Positions 1-5,400 of a stretch of DNA of 7,106 nt are shown here, one piece after another. This DNA is from Thermoplasmata archaeon (GTDB lineage: Archaea > Thermoplasmatota > Penumbrarchaeia > Penumbrarchaeales > EX4484-36). The number at the start of each line of letters is the position of its first letter. The stretch's first letter is position 1. Under the pieces are notes generated by a model that made no database searches, was not told the origin of the DNA, and worked only from the letters and a program-made list of their open reading frames with translations. The stretch covers positions 1 through 7,106 of the forward strand of contig JAGHBW010000106.1 in assembly GCA_021160765.1 (NCBI GenBank), given 5' to 3'. A program made the translations under genes and the position numbers.

Positions 1-1404
1 ATAGGAAATATCTATGGTGTTGTTGTATATGCTTGCACTTCCGCCCCTTGTGTGAATGCCCCCAAGAACATTCCCATAAATGTCGTTGTTAAATACCTTC
101 CCACCTCCACCGATGGACTCTATTCCGTATCCCTCGTTGTTGTATATGGTGTTGTTGTATATTGTCATGGAGACCCCGGGGGTCTGGTTCCCTATTAGAA
201 TACCATTCCCTCCATTTCCGAAGATTTTGTTGTACTTAATCTCCCGGGGGTACTTGTTCTGGAAGTTCCCCCAGATGCTGAAGTATATCCCATCCCAGCC
301 GTTGTATGATACGGTGTTGTTCTCAATGATCGCGTCAATGACGTAGTGGCTTGATGCGGTTGGAGATGTAGGTCCACTGTAAATTCCGTAATGCCAGTTG
401 TGTGAGACGGTGTTGTTTCTCACGATTACATGGCAGTTGTTGGACATGGTTCTAGAGATCCGTCTTACCCCAAGGCCGTTTGAATTGTTAATGATTGTGT
501 TCCCCTCAAAAACATACGGAACAGAACCGGAGTAATAGATAAAGTCAATGAACACACCACCGGTTGAAGTGGCATCTAGAACGGTGGAGTTTACATATCT
601 CCCGCTGCCGCAGTCCTTTACTGTGTTGTTTTTGAAGAGAGGCTCCCCGTATAGGAAGAACTGCACACCCCTGTAGGATGCGTTTGATATCACATTTCCC
701 ACGATCTCCGGATGCCCTACACAGGACATAATTCCGTGGGAGGTGCTGTTGTCAATCACGTTGTTGTATATTTTCGGCTTTATAAACGGATTATCAGAGT
801 AGCTAAAACTGCTGGAGCCTATAAAGATCCCGGAGCTCTCTGCCTTCTCTATCCTGCAACCCTGTATAAGGACATCATCAGTGCTGAAGATGACAACCCC
901 CCCCTCCAGGCCGCTTTGGTAATAGATGGTGTTCCCACCCCAGAGGTAGCTGAAGGTGGAGTTCAGAAGGGTTGCTTTGCCGTAGATGTAGAACTTCCAG
1001 TGGTACCCCCACGTCCTGAGCCACTGGCGTCCCGTTGGCACGTCTATCAGAGCGGTGGTGTTTGTGGTGGTGATTGTGGAGTTTCGGATAATGAGCTCCC
1101 CACCAGAGCGCACATAGATTCCATATTCCCCGTCAGAGGAGCAGTTCATATAAATGGTCATGTTCTCAAGAGTGAGTTTGCCACCGGATTCTATAGTAAT
1201 GTCCCCGGTCACCCTCCACACCTCATTTGTGTAAGTCTCATCACCTGTTACCGTGATGTCACCCTTGTCAATAATCGCCCTTATGCTGGCACCCCTGCTG
1301 GGTGCAGAGAAAAAGAGCAGGGTTGAGATGCCAGTTAGAACCATAAGGGTTGCCACAAATACCGCAGCGGAGGTTGAAAACCTTCTCTGGCTTCCGTCAA
1401 ACAT
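1..1404 (-). CDS. NosD-like right-handed beta-helix surface protein, C-terminus outside window
   Basis: The frame is open from the ATG at 1404 to base 1, giving 468 visible residues with no stop, so the gene is cut by the window edge. Residues about 13-34 are a hydrophobic signal peptide or anchor after a short basic start (SQRRF), so the protein is probably exported. The rest is rich in short Asn/Gly/Ile repeats of the parallel beta-helix type, such as RNNTVSHNWHYGIY, ENNTVSYNGWDGIYF and YNNTIYNNEGYGI, as in NosD/PbH1 and pectate-lyase-like folds. N-x-S/T sites are very frequent, which fits an N-glycosylated cell-surface protein. An AGGTGAT ribosome binding site lies just before the ATG. NosD-type domains occur both in copper-enzyme maturation and in many archaeal surface proteins; with no nos genes nearby, a surface structural or carbohydrate-binding role is the more likely. 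Substrate unknown. Confidence 0.85.
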   Translation of the reverse strand, partial: MFDGSQRRFSTSAAVFVATLMVLTGISTLLFFSAPSRGASIRAIIDKGDITVTGDETYTNEVWRVTGDITIESGGKLTLENMTIYMNCSSDGEYGIYVRSGGELIIRNSTITTTNTTALIDVPTGRQWLRTWGYHWKFYIYGKATLLNSTFSYLWGGNTIYYQSGLEGGVVIFSTDDVLIQGCRIEKAESSGIFIGSSSFSYSDNPFIKPKIYNNVIDNSTSHGIMSCVGHPEIVGNVISNASYRGVQFFLYGEPLFKNNTVKDCGSGRYVNSTVLDATSTGGVFIDFIYYSGSVPYVFEGNTIINNSNGLGVRRISRTMSNNCHVIVRNNTVSHNWHYGIYSGPTSPTASSHYVIDAIIENNTVSYNGWDGIYFSIWGNFQNKYPREIKYNKIFGNGGNGILIGNQTPGVSMTIYNNTIYNNEGYGIESIGGGGKVFNNDIYGNVLGGIHTRGGSASIYNNTIDISY

Positions 1405-1477
1405 TCTTATCACCTGCCACTAAAATTCACGCTCTATTAGGAAAAGTCTGGAAAACCACATCGGGCCCTTGATGGAT

Positions 1478-1486
1478 GTATAAAGG
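1478..1486 (-). promoter_or_regulatory. Candidate TATA box for the beta-helix gene
   Basis: Read on the minus strand the site is CCTTTATAC, similar to the archaeal TATA box. Transcription would start near 1456 and leave a leader of about 50 bases containing the AGGTGAT ribosome binding site. A second A/T-rich stretch at about 1490-1505 is an alternative. The rest of the gap from 1405 to 1589 shows nothing else I can support. Confidence 0.35.
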
Positions 1487-1589
1487 TAATAGTATTTATT
1501 TATTTTTCTCTCTACTAAAAAGTGGGGGACATGATCCTCCTTGCACAGTGAGGCCAGAAGCGATGTGGCAGGTTTCTTCAACTATAATG

Positions 1590-1880
1590 TCATTGAAAGA
1601 CGAATCCCATTCCCGATACTGCGTTCTCCTCCTCTGCCTTGATCTTGTTGTAAATCTCCTCCGCCTCCTTCCCTTCAAGGATGTTGTTCGGAGCGATCTC
1701 TTTTACCCTCTCTACAGCTTCCTCGCTTCCCTCCACCAGAATGTACTCCACACCGCCCTCTTTCCCCAGCGCTTCCCCTTCCCTGATAGAGATGCTCTGC
1801 CGTGTAATTATGTCCTCTGAGAGTAGGGATTTCTCAAGTGCTTTCTCATCGCTTTTAAGTCTCACAATGACGTAGGCCAT
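1590..1880 (-). CDS. Small acidic protein of unknown function (96 aa)
   Basis: I do not recognise this protein. I chose the ATG at 1880 because GGTGG lies 5 bases upstream of it. A GTG at 1889 would add three residues but would overlap that site. The pattern suggests alternating strands and helices: a strand at 2-8 (AYVIVRL), a strand near 26-34, a strand at 44-50 (VEYILVEG), a helix at 52-63 (SEEAVERVKEIA), a charged helix at about 70-86 and a hydrophobic end (GMGFVFQ). This would fit a small ferredoxin-like or ACT-like alpha/beta fold, but that is inference only. There are no Cys or His residues and no obvious catalytic motif, signal peptide or membrane segment, so it is probably a soluble cytoplasmic protein. 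It follows the 156-residue gene on the same strand but seems to have its own TATA box. Confidence 0.7.
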   Translation of the reverse strand: MAYVIVRLKSDEKALEKSLLSEDIITRQSISIREGEALGKEGGVEYILVEGSEEAVERVKEIAPNNILEGKEAEEIYNKIKAEEENAVSGMGFVFQ

Positions 1881-1910
1881 TTTAACCACCGCCGGTGTAA
1901 TTAGCGGGTG

Positions 1911-1918
1911 CTATATAG
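1911..1918 (-). promoter_or_regulatory. TATA box overlapping the stop codon of the upstream gene
   Basis: On the minus strand the last codons and TAG stop of the upstream gene read ACTATATAG. This is a good TATA box centred near 1914. It predicts a start of transcription near 1888, only about 8 bases before the ATG at 1880, so the 96-residue gene can be transcribed on its own. Confidence 0.5.
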
Positions 1919-2381
1919 TTTTGTCCCTGCTTTCTATCTTTTTCAGATCCTCCCTGATCATCCGCTCTATCTCCCTCCAGCGGAATTTAAGTTGGCTGAT
2001 GGAAAACCTCTCGTCCTCCACATCTCTTAAAAAGTCATTGAGCTCATCAAATACATCCTCACTGAAGTGGTAGCGTTGAGATAAAAGCAGAAGTTTTATC
2101 TGCGTGTTCTGCGCCTCTTGACGGAAAAAGAACCTGGTCAAAAGGTCAAGCAACCCTCCAAGATCCAGTTCCCCCTCTTTTACAACCTCCCTTGCCCCTC
2201 CGAGGTCGCCCAAAACCTCAATGAGGTCCATAAACCCCCCTTCAACGCTTATTGTTCCCATCTCCCCCTCTCCGGACATGTCCGTTGCCAGCAGTCTTAA
2301 TTCCTTCTCAAGCCGCTCAACTCTTCTCCTTAGAGACCGGATCTCCTTCTCAACACCAGACAAACCCTTTTCCTCTTCCAT
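1911..2381 (-). CDS. Coiled-coil N-terminal protein of unknown function (156 aa)
   Basis: I do not recognise the family. The frame is open further upstream, to 2510, but those codons overlap the divergent ssDNA-binding gene and cross the promoter. The ATG at 2381 (MEEEKGLSG) lies about 26 bases from the centre of a strong TATA box and has no ribosome binding site, which fits a leaderless transcript; the ATG at 2393 is a weaker option. Residues 8-33 form a charged heptad-like helix (VEKEIRSLRRRVERLEKELRLL), probably a coiled coil. A Gly/Glu-rich linker follows, then a mainly helical region at 50-155 containing LLDLLTRFFFRQEAQ and a basic, amphipathic C-terminal part. No signal peptide or membrane segment is visible, so it is probably a soluble, self-associating or adaptor protein. 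It is divergent from the ssDNA-binding gene, which may mean shared regulation but does not define a role. Confidence 0.75.
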   Translation of the reverse strand: MEEEKGLSGVEKEIRSLRRRVERLEKELRLLATDMSGEGEMGTISVEGGFMDLIEVLGDLGGAREVVKEGELDLGGLLDLLTRFFFRQEAQNTQIKLLLLSQRYHFSEDVFDELNDFLRDVEDERFSISQLKFRWREIERMIREDLKKIESRDKTI

Positions 2382-2400
2382 GGCGGTGGACATATGCCAA

Positions 2401-2412
2401 AGTATATATATA
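2401..2412. promoter_or_regulatory. Symmetric TATA element between divergent genes
   Basis: The run AGTATATATATA is nearly the same on both strands. Read leftwards, its centre (about 2407) is 26 bases from the ATG at 2381, ideal for a leaderless start. Read rightwards, it would start transcription near 2433 and give the ssDNA-binding gene a leader of about 75 bases. It may serve one or both genes. The plus-strand promoter is the less certain. Confidence 0.55.
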
Positions 2413-2508
2413 ATCATCTGATGTTTTGTAAATCGCCAAGATCTTCCCCGAAGACCGGAGAGGTTTTTGAGGAGGTTCTTTGGTAAAGAGTTAGAGGAAG
2501 GAATCGGC

Positions 2509-2970
2509 ATGGAAGGAAATAATGAGGAATTGGAATATGTGAAGGTGAAGGACCTTCAACCCAAGATGGGAAATGTGAACATAGTGGTTAAGATACTGGA
2601 CATGGGTGAGGAGAGGGAGGTCAGAACTAGGAGGGGTGACACAAGAAGACTTAGGGAGGTGAGGGTGGCCGACTCCACAGGATCAATATTAATGACACTA
2701 TGGGACGATCAGGGAAAGGACTTCAAAGAGAACGATACTATTATGATTGTGAACGGATACATCTCCCTTGTCCGAGGGCATATGAGACTCGGACTGGGCA
2801 GGTATGGTAGCTTTGAGGACACAGATGAGGTGGTGGAGGAGGTTTCAGAAGAACCAGACATGAGTGAGAAGGAATATGAGATGGAGCCCCGGGGGTACCG
2901 GAGGGGATACTCGCAAGGAAGGGGTCAGGGAAGAGGTAGGTATGGGAGCAGATGGGAGAGGGGAGAATAA
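2509..2970 (+). CDS. ssb: Single-stranded DNA-binding protein, single OB fold with RG-rich tail
   Basis: This 153-residue protein binds single-stranded DNA during replication, repair and recombination. Residues 10-103 form one OB fold and align by eye with Sulfolobus SSB: VKDLQPKMGNVNIVVKIL, then EVRVADSTGSILMTLWDDQ, then VNGYISLVRGHMRLGLG. Trp65 falls at the DNA-stacking Trp of the Sulfolobus LTLW motif and Tyr84 at its second aromatic; the third aromatic appears to be Val88. An acidic linker (about 103-125) leads to a tail at 126-153 rich in Arg, Gly and Tyr, as in the Sulfolobus protein, where the tail is used for partner contacts. I chose the ATG at 2509 because GAGGAAGG lies 7 bases upstream; an in-frame TTG at 2467 is less likely. 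Gene and function are well supported, and the family is typical of Crenarchaeota and Thermoplasmata rather than of archaea with multi-subunit RPA. Confidence 0.92.
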   Translation: MEGNNEELEYVKVKDLQPKMGNVNIVVKILDMGEEREVRTRRGDTRRLREVRVADSTGSILMTLWDDQGKDFKENDTIMIVNGYISLVRGHMRLGLGRYGSFEDTDEVVEEVSEEPDMSEKEYEMEPRGYRRGYSQGRGQGRGRYGSRWERGE

Positions 2971-2978
2971 ACGGGTGT

Positions 2979-2986
2979 GGTATATT
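2979..2986 (+). promoter_or_regulatory. Possible TATA box for the 94-aa gene
   Basis: GGTATATT is centred about 24 bases before the ATG at 3006, so a leaderless transcript could start there. The gene could equally be read through from the ssDNA-binding gene, which ends 35 bases upstream. Confidence 0.3.
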
Positions 2987-3005
2987 GTCTGGATGGAAGA
3001 GAGAT

Positions 3006-3290
3006 ATGAGGAGGAGGAAGAAGATTCCACCACCACAGAAAAGAATACGAAAGCTCAACGTGAGAAAAGAGGTATATTTCAAGTACGACCTGAATAAAAT
3101 ACTTGAAAAAAGCGACCTGGAGGATGGGATAAAGAACTCACTTATGGCGACACTTCTGGTGATCTCCACAAGGAAGAGCATAGATGATGCCAAAAAGTAT
3201 CTTCAGGAAAAAGTGGATGAGGGAGTTATCGGCTCAGATCTATGCGACAGAATCTCATCCCTCCTGGACAGATACGCTCAATGGAGATAG
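3006..3290 (+). CDS. Small basic helical protein of unknown function (94 aa)
   Basis: I do not recognise this protein. The ATG at 3006 starts MRRRKKIPPPQKRIRKLNVR, a strongly basic N-terminus of about 20 residues that could touch nucleic acid. After it come KEVYFKYDLNKILE, a hydrophobic helix (NSLMATLLVISTR, 44-56), a charged helix (SIDDAKKYLQEKVDEG, 58-73) and a C-terminal helix ending DRYAQWR. The open frame extends back to an ATG at 2952 inside the ssDNA-binding gene, but that stretch looks like translation of the RG-tail DNA in another frame. The ATG at 3006 is preceded by GGAAGAGAG, a weak ribosome binding site. Same-strand placement 35 bases after ssb suggests an operon and perhaps a role in DNA metabolism, which is inference. 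It ends just 6 bases before the tRNA-related repeat block. Confidence 0.7.
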   Translation: MRRRKKIPPPQKRIRKLNVRKEVYFKYDLNKILEKSDLEDGIKNSLMATLLVISTRKSIDDAKKYLQEKVDEGVIGSDLCDRISSLLDRYAQWR

Positions 3291-3296
3291 TCAAAA

Positions 3297-3366
3297 GGTT
3301 CAATTCCCACACGTTAATGAGTATCTAATGAAACAATAATTAAAGTGCGGGGGGTGGGATTTGACC
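3297..3366. repeat. Inverted-end unit, copy 1 (70 bp), tRNA-Leu 3'-end derived
   Basis: This unit matches copy 2 at 3464-3534 with two substitutions (at 3304 and 3317) and one missing A near its right end. It opens with GGTTCAATTCCCAC and closes with GTGGGATTTGACC, an imperfect inverted repeat. Its right part on the minus strand equals the T loop, T-stem 3' half and acceptor 3' strand of the neighbouring tRNA-Leu plus its downstream flank, so it carries a second, orphan tRNA 3' end. The similarity stops at the inverted ends on both sides. I see no target-site duplication. Confidence 0.9.
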
Positions 3367-3452
3367 TGGAAGAAACCTCTGCTCATAATAGTTTTAATCG
3401 GTTTCTTCCGGCCTTCGCAGTTCCGTCGTCACTTTCACGTTTAAGGAACTGC
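3366..3452. other. Structured spacer with two perfect stem-loops
   Basis: Between the two repeat units, GGAAGAAACC (3368-3377) is complementary to GGTTTCTTCC (3400-3409): a 10-bp stem, 12 bp with flanking pairs, and a 22-base loop. Shortly after, GCAGTTCC (3417-3424) pairs with GGAACTGC (3445-3452), an 8-bp stem with a 20-base loop. Together they look like a folded RNA or DNA cruciforms. There is no coding frame of note here. I cannot assign a known RNA family; C/D boxes and a clear H/ACA pattern are not visible. Confidence 0.6.
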
Positions 3453-3463
3453 TCAGGACCTAC

Positions 3464-3534
3464 GGTTCAAATCCCACACGTTAGTGAGTATCTAATGAAA
3501 CAATAATTAAAGTGCGGGGGGTGGGATTTGAACC
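3464..3534. repeat. Inverted-end unit, copy 2 (71 bp), overlapping the tRNA-Leu gene
   Basis: The ends are a perfect 14-bp inverted repeat: GGTTCAAATCCCAC at 3464-3477 and its reverse complement at 3521-3534. The right end is the genuine T arm of the tRNA-Leu gene; the left end is the same T-arm sequence on the opposite strand. The 43 bases between contain the tRNA acceptor 3' strand and an A/T-rich stretch which, read on the minus strand, gives TTTAATTATTGTTT just after the tRNA and may act as its terminator. Copy 1 starts 167 bp to the left. Confidence 0.9.
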
Positions 3535-3595
3535 CACGAAGGCCTGAGCCACAGAATCCTAAGTCCTGCCCCTTTGACCGCTCGGGTACCCCCGC
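3513..3595 (-). tRNA. tRNA-Leu(UAG)
   Basis: This 83-base class II tRNA has acceptor strands GCGGGGG and CCCCCGC with discriminator A; CCA is not encoded. The D arm is CCC/GGG with a GCGGTCAAA loop. The anticodon stem CAGGA/TTCTG closes the loop CTTAGGA, giving anticodon UAG, which reads CUA and other CUN leucine codons. The long variable arm has GGC pairing with GCC, and the T arm is GTGGG-TTCAAAT-CCCAC. The long variable arm and anticodon agree on leucine. No intron is seen. Its 3' end lies inside repeat copy 2. Confidence 0.95.
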
Positions 3596-3610
3596 ACACA
3601 GAATATGCGA

Positions 3611-4447
3611 CTATAGGGGGGTATAATTAACACTTATGGTGACCGTTATCTGGGTAGTCCCTTCCAGGCATGTTAGCTCCAGGGTATATTCGCCTGGGAT
3701 GGCGAAGGATTGAGGATCTGGGCGTATCACCACCTCCTCCCTCCCCCGATAAGTGTAGTTCTCGATGAAGATGGCCCTTAAAAACGGGTCGTAAAGAACA
3801 ACCTGAAGTGTAGCATTCCCTATCTTCCTCTCCTCCGATTCGTAGGAAAGGCCCATCATGTCCACTGTTATGTTTACAGTTTCAACTCCTCTTTGAACGG
3901 TGAAGTTAAACGTTGTTGAGTTTGGAAATACAGGATTGTCCCGGGAGAGCAAGATCTCAACAAACGGCCCCATGGTGACATTTGCTGGCGAGACGTGTAT
4001 TGTAATCGTAGCGGTGGAGGAGAGGCCCTGATCATCTCTGACAGTTAGATTTACTTGGTAGATTCCCTGAGCGCCATAGGTGTGGTTCACTACTGGAACC
4101 TCCGTGCTCTGGGAGGTGGAATCCCCGAAGTCCCAGTCGTATCTTATGATCTCACCATCGGGGTCATAAGATGCGGAAGCGTTGAATGTTATGCTCTCAC
4201 CCACATCCACATGGGTGCTGCTAGCTGTGAATTTGGCAATTGGAGGCATTCCAGTAGTATTATTTGCCCCCCCTCCACTCCCCCCCGGGGTCTTATTACT
4301 TTTTGCCTCTTTGCTGAAATAATGAGAGTAAAGAAAATAGCCCCCTCCAGAAACTGCTACAATGGCTATGACGATAACAATGATTTTTTTCCAAGGCAAC
4401 TCCTTACTCACGACGGCGAGGGAGCCATTTTTGGCCTTTCCGAACAT
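3611..4447 (-). CDS. Membrane-anchored PKD-domain surface protein
   Basis: This 278-residue protein has a short cytoplasmic start (1-20), one membrane segment at about 21-42 (KKIIVIVIAIVAVSGGGYFL) and a Gly/Ser/Asn linker (48-67). A PKD domain follows at about 69-152, with the typical DPDG (95-98), YDWDFGD (103-109), HTY (122-124) and YQVNLTVRDDQGL motifs. A second all-beta region (160-278) has no family I recognise. Several N-x-S/T sites suggest N-glycosylation outside the cell. PKD domains mediate protein-protein or carbohydrate contacts on archaeal surfaces, so the protein likely sits in the membrane with its C-terminal domains outside. No catalytic motif is seen. The ATG at 4447 may be translated from a very short leader; GGTG lies 5 bases upstream. 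The last codons overlap the tRNA-Leu promoter. Confidence 0.9.
   Translation of the reverse strand: MFGKAKNGSLAVVSKELPWKKIIVIVIAIVAVSGGGYFLYSHYFSKEAKSNKTPGGSGGGANNTTGMPPIAKFTASSTHVDVGESITFNASASYDPDGEIIRYDWDFGDSTSQSTEVPVVNHTYGAQGIYQVNLTVRDDQGLSSTATITIHVSPANVTMGPFVEILLSRDNPVFPNSTTFNFTVQRGVETVNITVDMMGLSYESEERKIGNATLQVVLYDPFLRAIFIENYTYRGREEVVIRPDPQSFAIPGEYTLELTCLEGTTQITVTISVNYTPL
3621..3629 (-). promoter_or_regulatory. TATA box of tRNA-Leu inside the end of the PKD gene
   Basis: On the minus strand TAATTATAC is centred near 3625, which predicts a transcript start near 3599, just before the first tRNA base at 3595. It lies within the last codons of the PKD-protein gene, so coding and promoter functions share these bases. 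Confidence 0.5.
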
Positions 4448-4470
4448 GATGACACCATCCAGAGCAGCGG

Positions 4471-4497
4471 GATATAGGCGGACTGTGTAAATAAAGA
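4471..4497 (-). promoter_or_regulatory. Promoter region of the PKD gene
   Basis: Two TATA-like sites lie before the PKD gene on the minus strand. CTATATC (4471-4477) would give a leaderless start at the ATG (4447). CTTTATTTAC (4488-4497) would give a leader of about 20 bases carrying GGTG. The second is T-rich and directly follows the stop codon of the upstream gene, so it may also serve as that operon's terminator. Confidence 0.4.
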
Positions 4498-4498
4498 T

Positions 4499-5377
4499 TT
4501 ACTTTTTGCTCTCTCTCTTCTCCTGGGATTTCTTCTTTCTAAGTGCCCTTCTCTGTTTCACCCGGTCCATTATTATCTTCATATAATAGGCATCGTGCTC
4601 CAATAAGGGAGAGTCAGATATGATAGTGGCAGTGAAATCCTCGTGATCCAGAAGAGATTCTATAAATGTGTCAAATTTCAGTTCCCCCTTCTTTATGGGA
4701 GTGGTTTTTATCTTATCCTTCCCCCTTCTCTCCACACCGCTGAAGTGGAAATAGAACTCCTTGGATTTGGTAACCTTCATCACAGGTTCGTAAATGAGAT
4801 CTGTGAAGTCCTCTGATGTGTTCAGCGCCCCATCCATCCTGCAATAGATGTTCCCTATGTTTAGCACAGGAACAACGTTTGAGACCCTACGAACGATCTC
4901 CAGCACCTCCTCAAGAGTCCCAAACACCTTCTGCCTCCCAGAGGTTTCAACTCCAATCTTCACCTTGTAATTTCTTCTCTTGAAAAGATCTCTAGCCCTG
5001 CGAATCACCTTTATTGACTCCTCCAGTGCCTCTTTCGGGTCTAAATCATGATACAGCCCAATATGAGTGACCAATATTCTAGCTCCTAGGCTCTCTGCGG
5101 TCTCTCCAGCCCATATAAGGTTCTCATAACTTCTTTTTCTGTACTCCTCCTTACCCAGAAAATCCATATAATATGGTGCATGGGCGTACATATAGACATC
5201 CAGCTCAGATGCCAGTTCACGGATGAGGTCCACGTCCTCCGAGATCGGTTTGTGGGGTCGGAGGAGTTGCACTTCCATAGCACCCAGTTCCAGTGCATGT
5301 ATGTCCTCTATTCCATCCTTTATGGTCCTTCCTTTGCATGACAGGGGTATTCCTGCTGGTCCAAATCTCAGCTCCAT
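4499..5377 (-). CDS. Endonuclease IV-like TIM-barrel protein with altered metal ligands
   Basis: This 292-residue protein resembles AP endonuclease family 2 (Nfo), which cuts DNA at abasic sites with a three-zinc centre. It starts with MELRFGPAGIPLSCKGRT and contains YAHAPYY (His66), VTHIGLY (His105), IGVETSG (Glu144) and YFHFSG (His211), matching E. coli Nfo His69, His109, Glu145 and His216. The segment matching Nfo IDTCH reads LNIGNIYC (172-179), so the Asp and His ligands seem lost. The DRHH region is replaced by KTTPIKKGE, and the final LET Glu by ISDSP. A Lys/Arg-rich tail (about 274-292) could bind nucleic acid. Start: AGGTGA lies 6 bases before the ATG. It is the last gene of the larB-coiled coil-moaD run. 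It could be a DNA-repair nuclease with another metal set, a sugar-isomerase-like enzyme of the same fold, or a binding protein. Confidence 0.8.
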   Translation of the reverse strand: MELRFGPAGIPLSCKGRTIKDGIEDIHALELGAMEVQLLRPHKPISEDVDLIRELASELDVYMYAHAPYYMDFLGKEEYRKRSYENLIWAGETAESLGARILVTHIGLYHDLDPKEALEESIKVIRRARDLFKRRNYKVKIGVETSGRQKVFGTLEEVLEIVRRVSNVVPVLNIGNIYCRMDGALNTSEDFTDLIYEPVMKVTKSKEFYFHFSGVERRGKDKIKTTPIKKGELKFDTFIESLLDHEDFTATIISDSPLLEHDAYYMKIIMDRVKQRRALRKKKSQEKRESKK

Positions 5378-5400
5378 TCACTCTCACCTGCCTCCGTTTC

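Noticed and set aside
712..1326. Plus-strand open frame of 204 codons
   Set aside because: It is antisense to the beta-helix gene, lacks a ribosome site, and its protein has no domain pattern, whereas the minus frame shows clear repeats.
2382..2510. N-terminal 43 residues of the 156-aa gene
   Set aside because: They cross the TATA box and overlap the start of ssb; no ribosome site supports an earlier start.
2952..3005. Upstream extension of the 94-aa gene starting inside ssb
   Set aside because: The extra 18 residues are the RG-tail DNA and the short gap read in another frame; the ATG at 3006 has a better-placed TATA and a weak ribosome site.
3366..3452. Known C/D or H/ACA guide RNA
   Set aside because: No C/D boxes are visible, and the hairpins are not followed by ACA at the expected distance, so I describe only the pairing.
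3297..3534. Short CRISPR array
   Set aside because: Only two repeats of about 70 bp separated by 97 bp, with tRNA-derived ends; CRISPR repeats are shorter and regularly spaced, and no cas gene is present.
4055..4477. Plus-strand frame of 140 codons
   Set aside because: It is antisense to the PKD gene and shows no family features.
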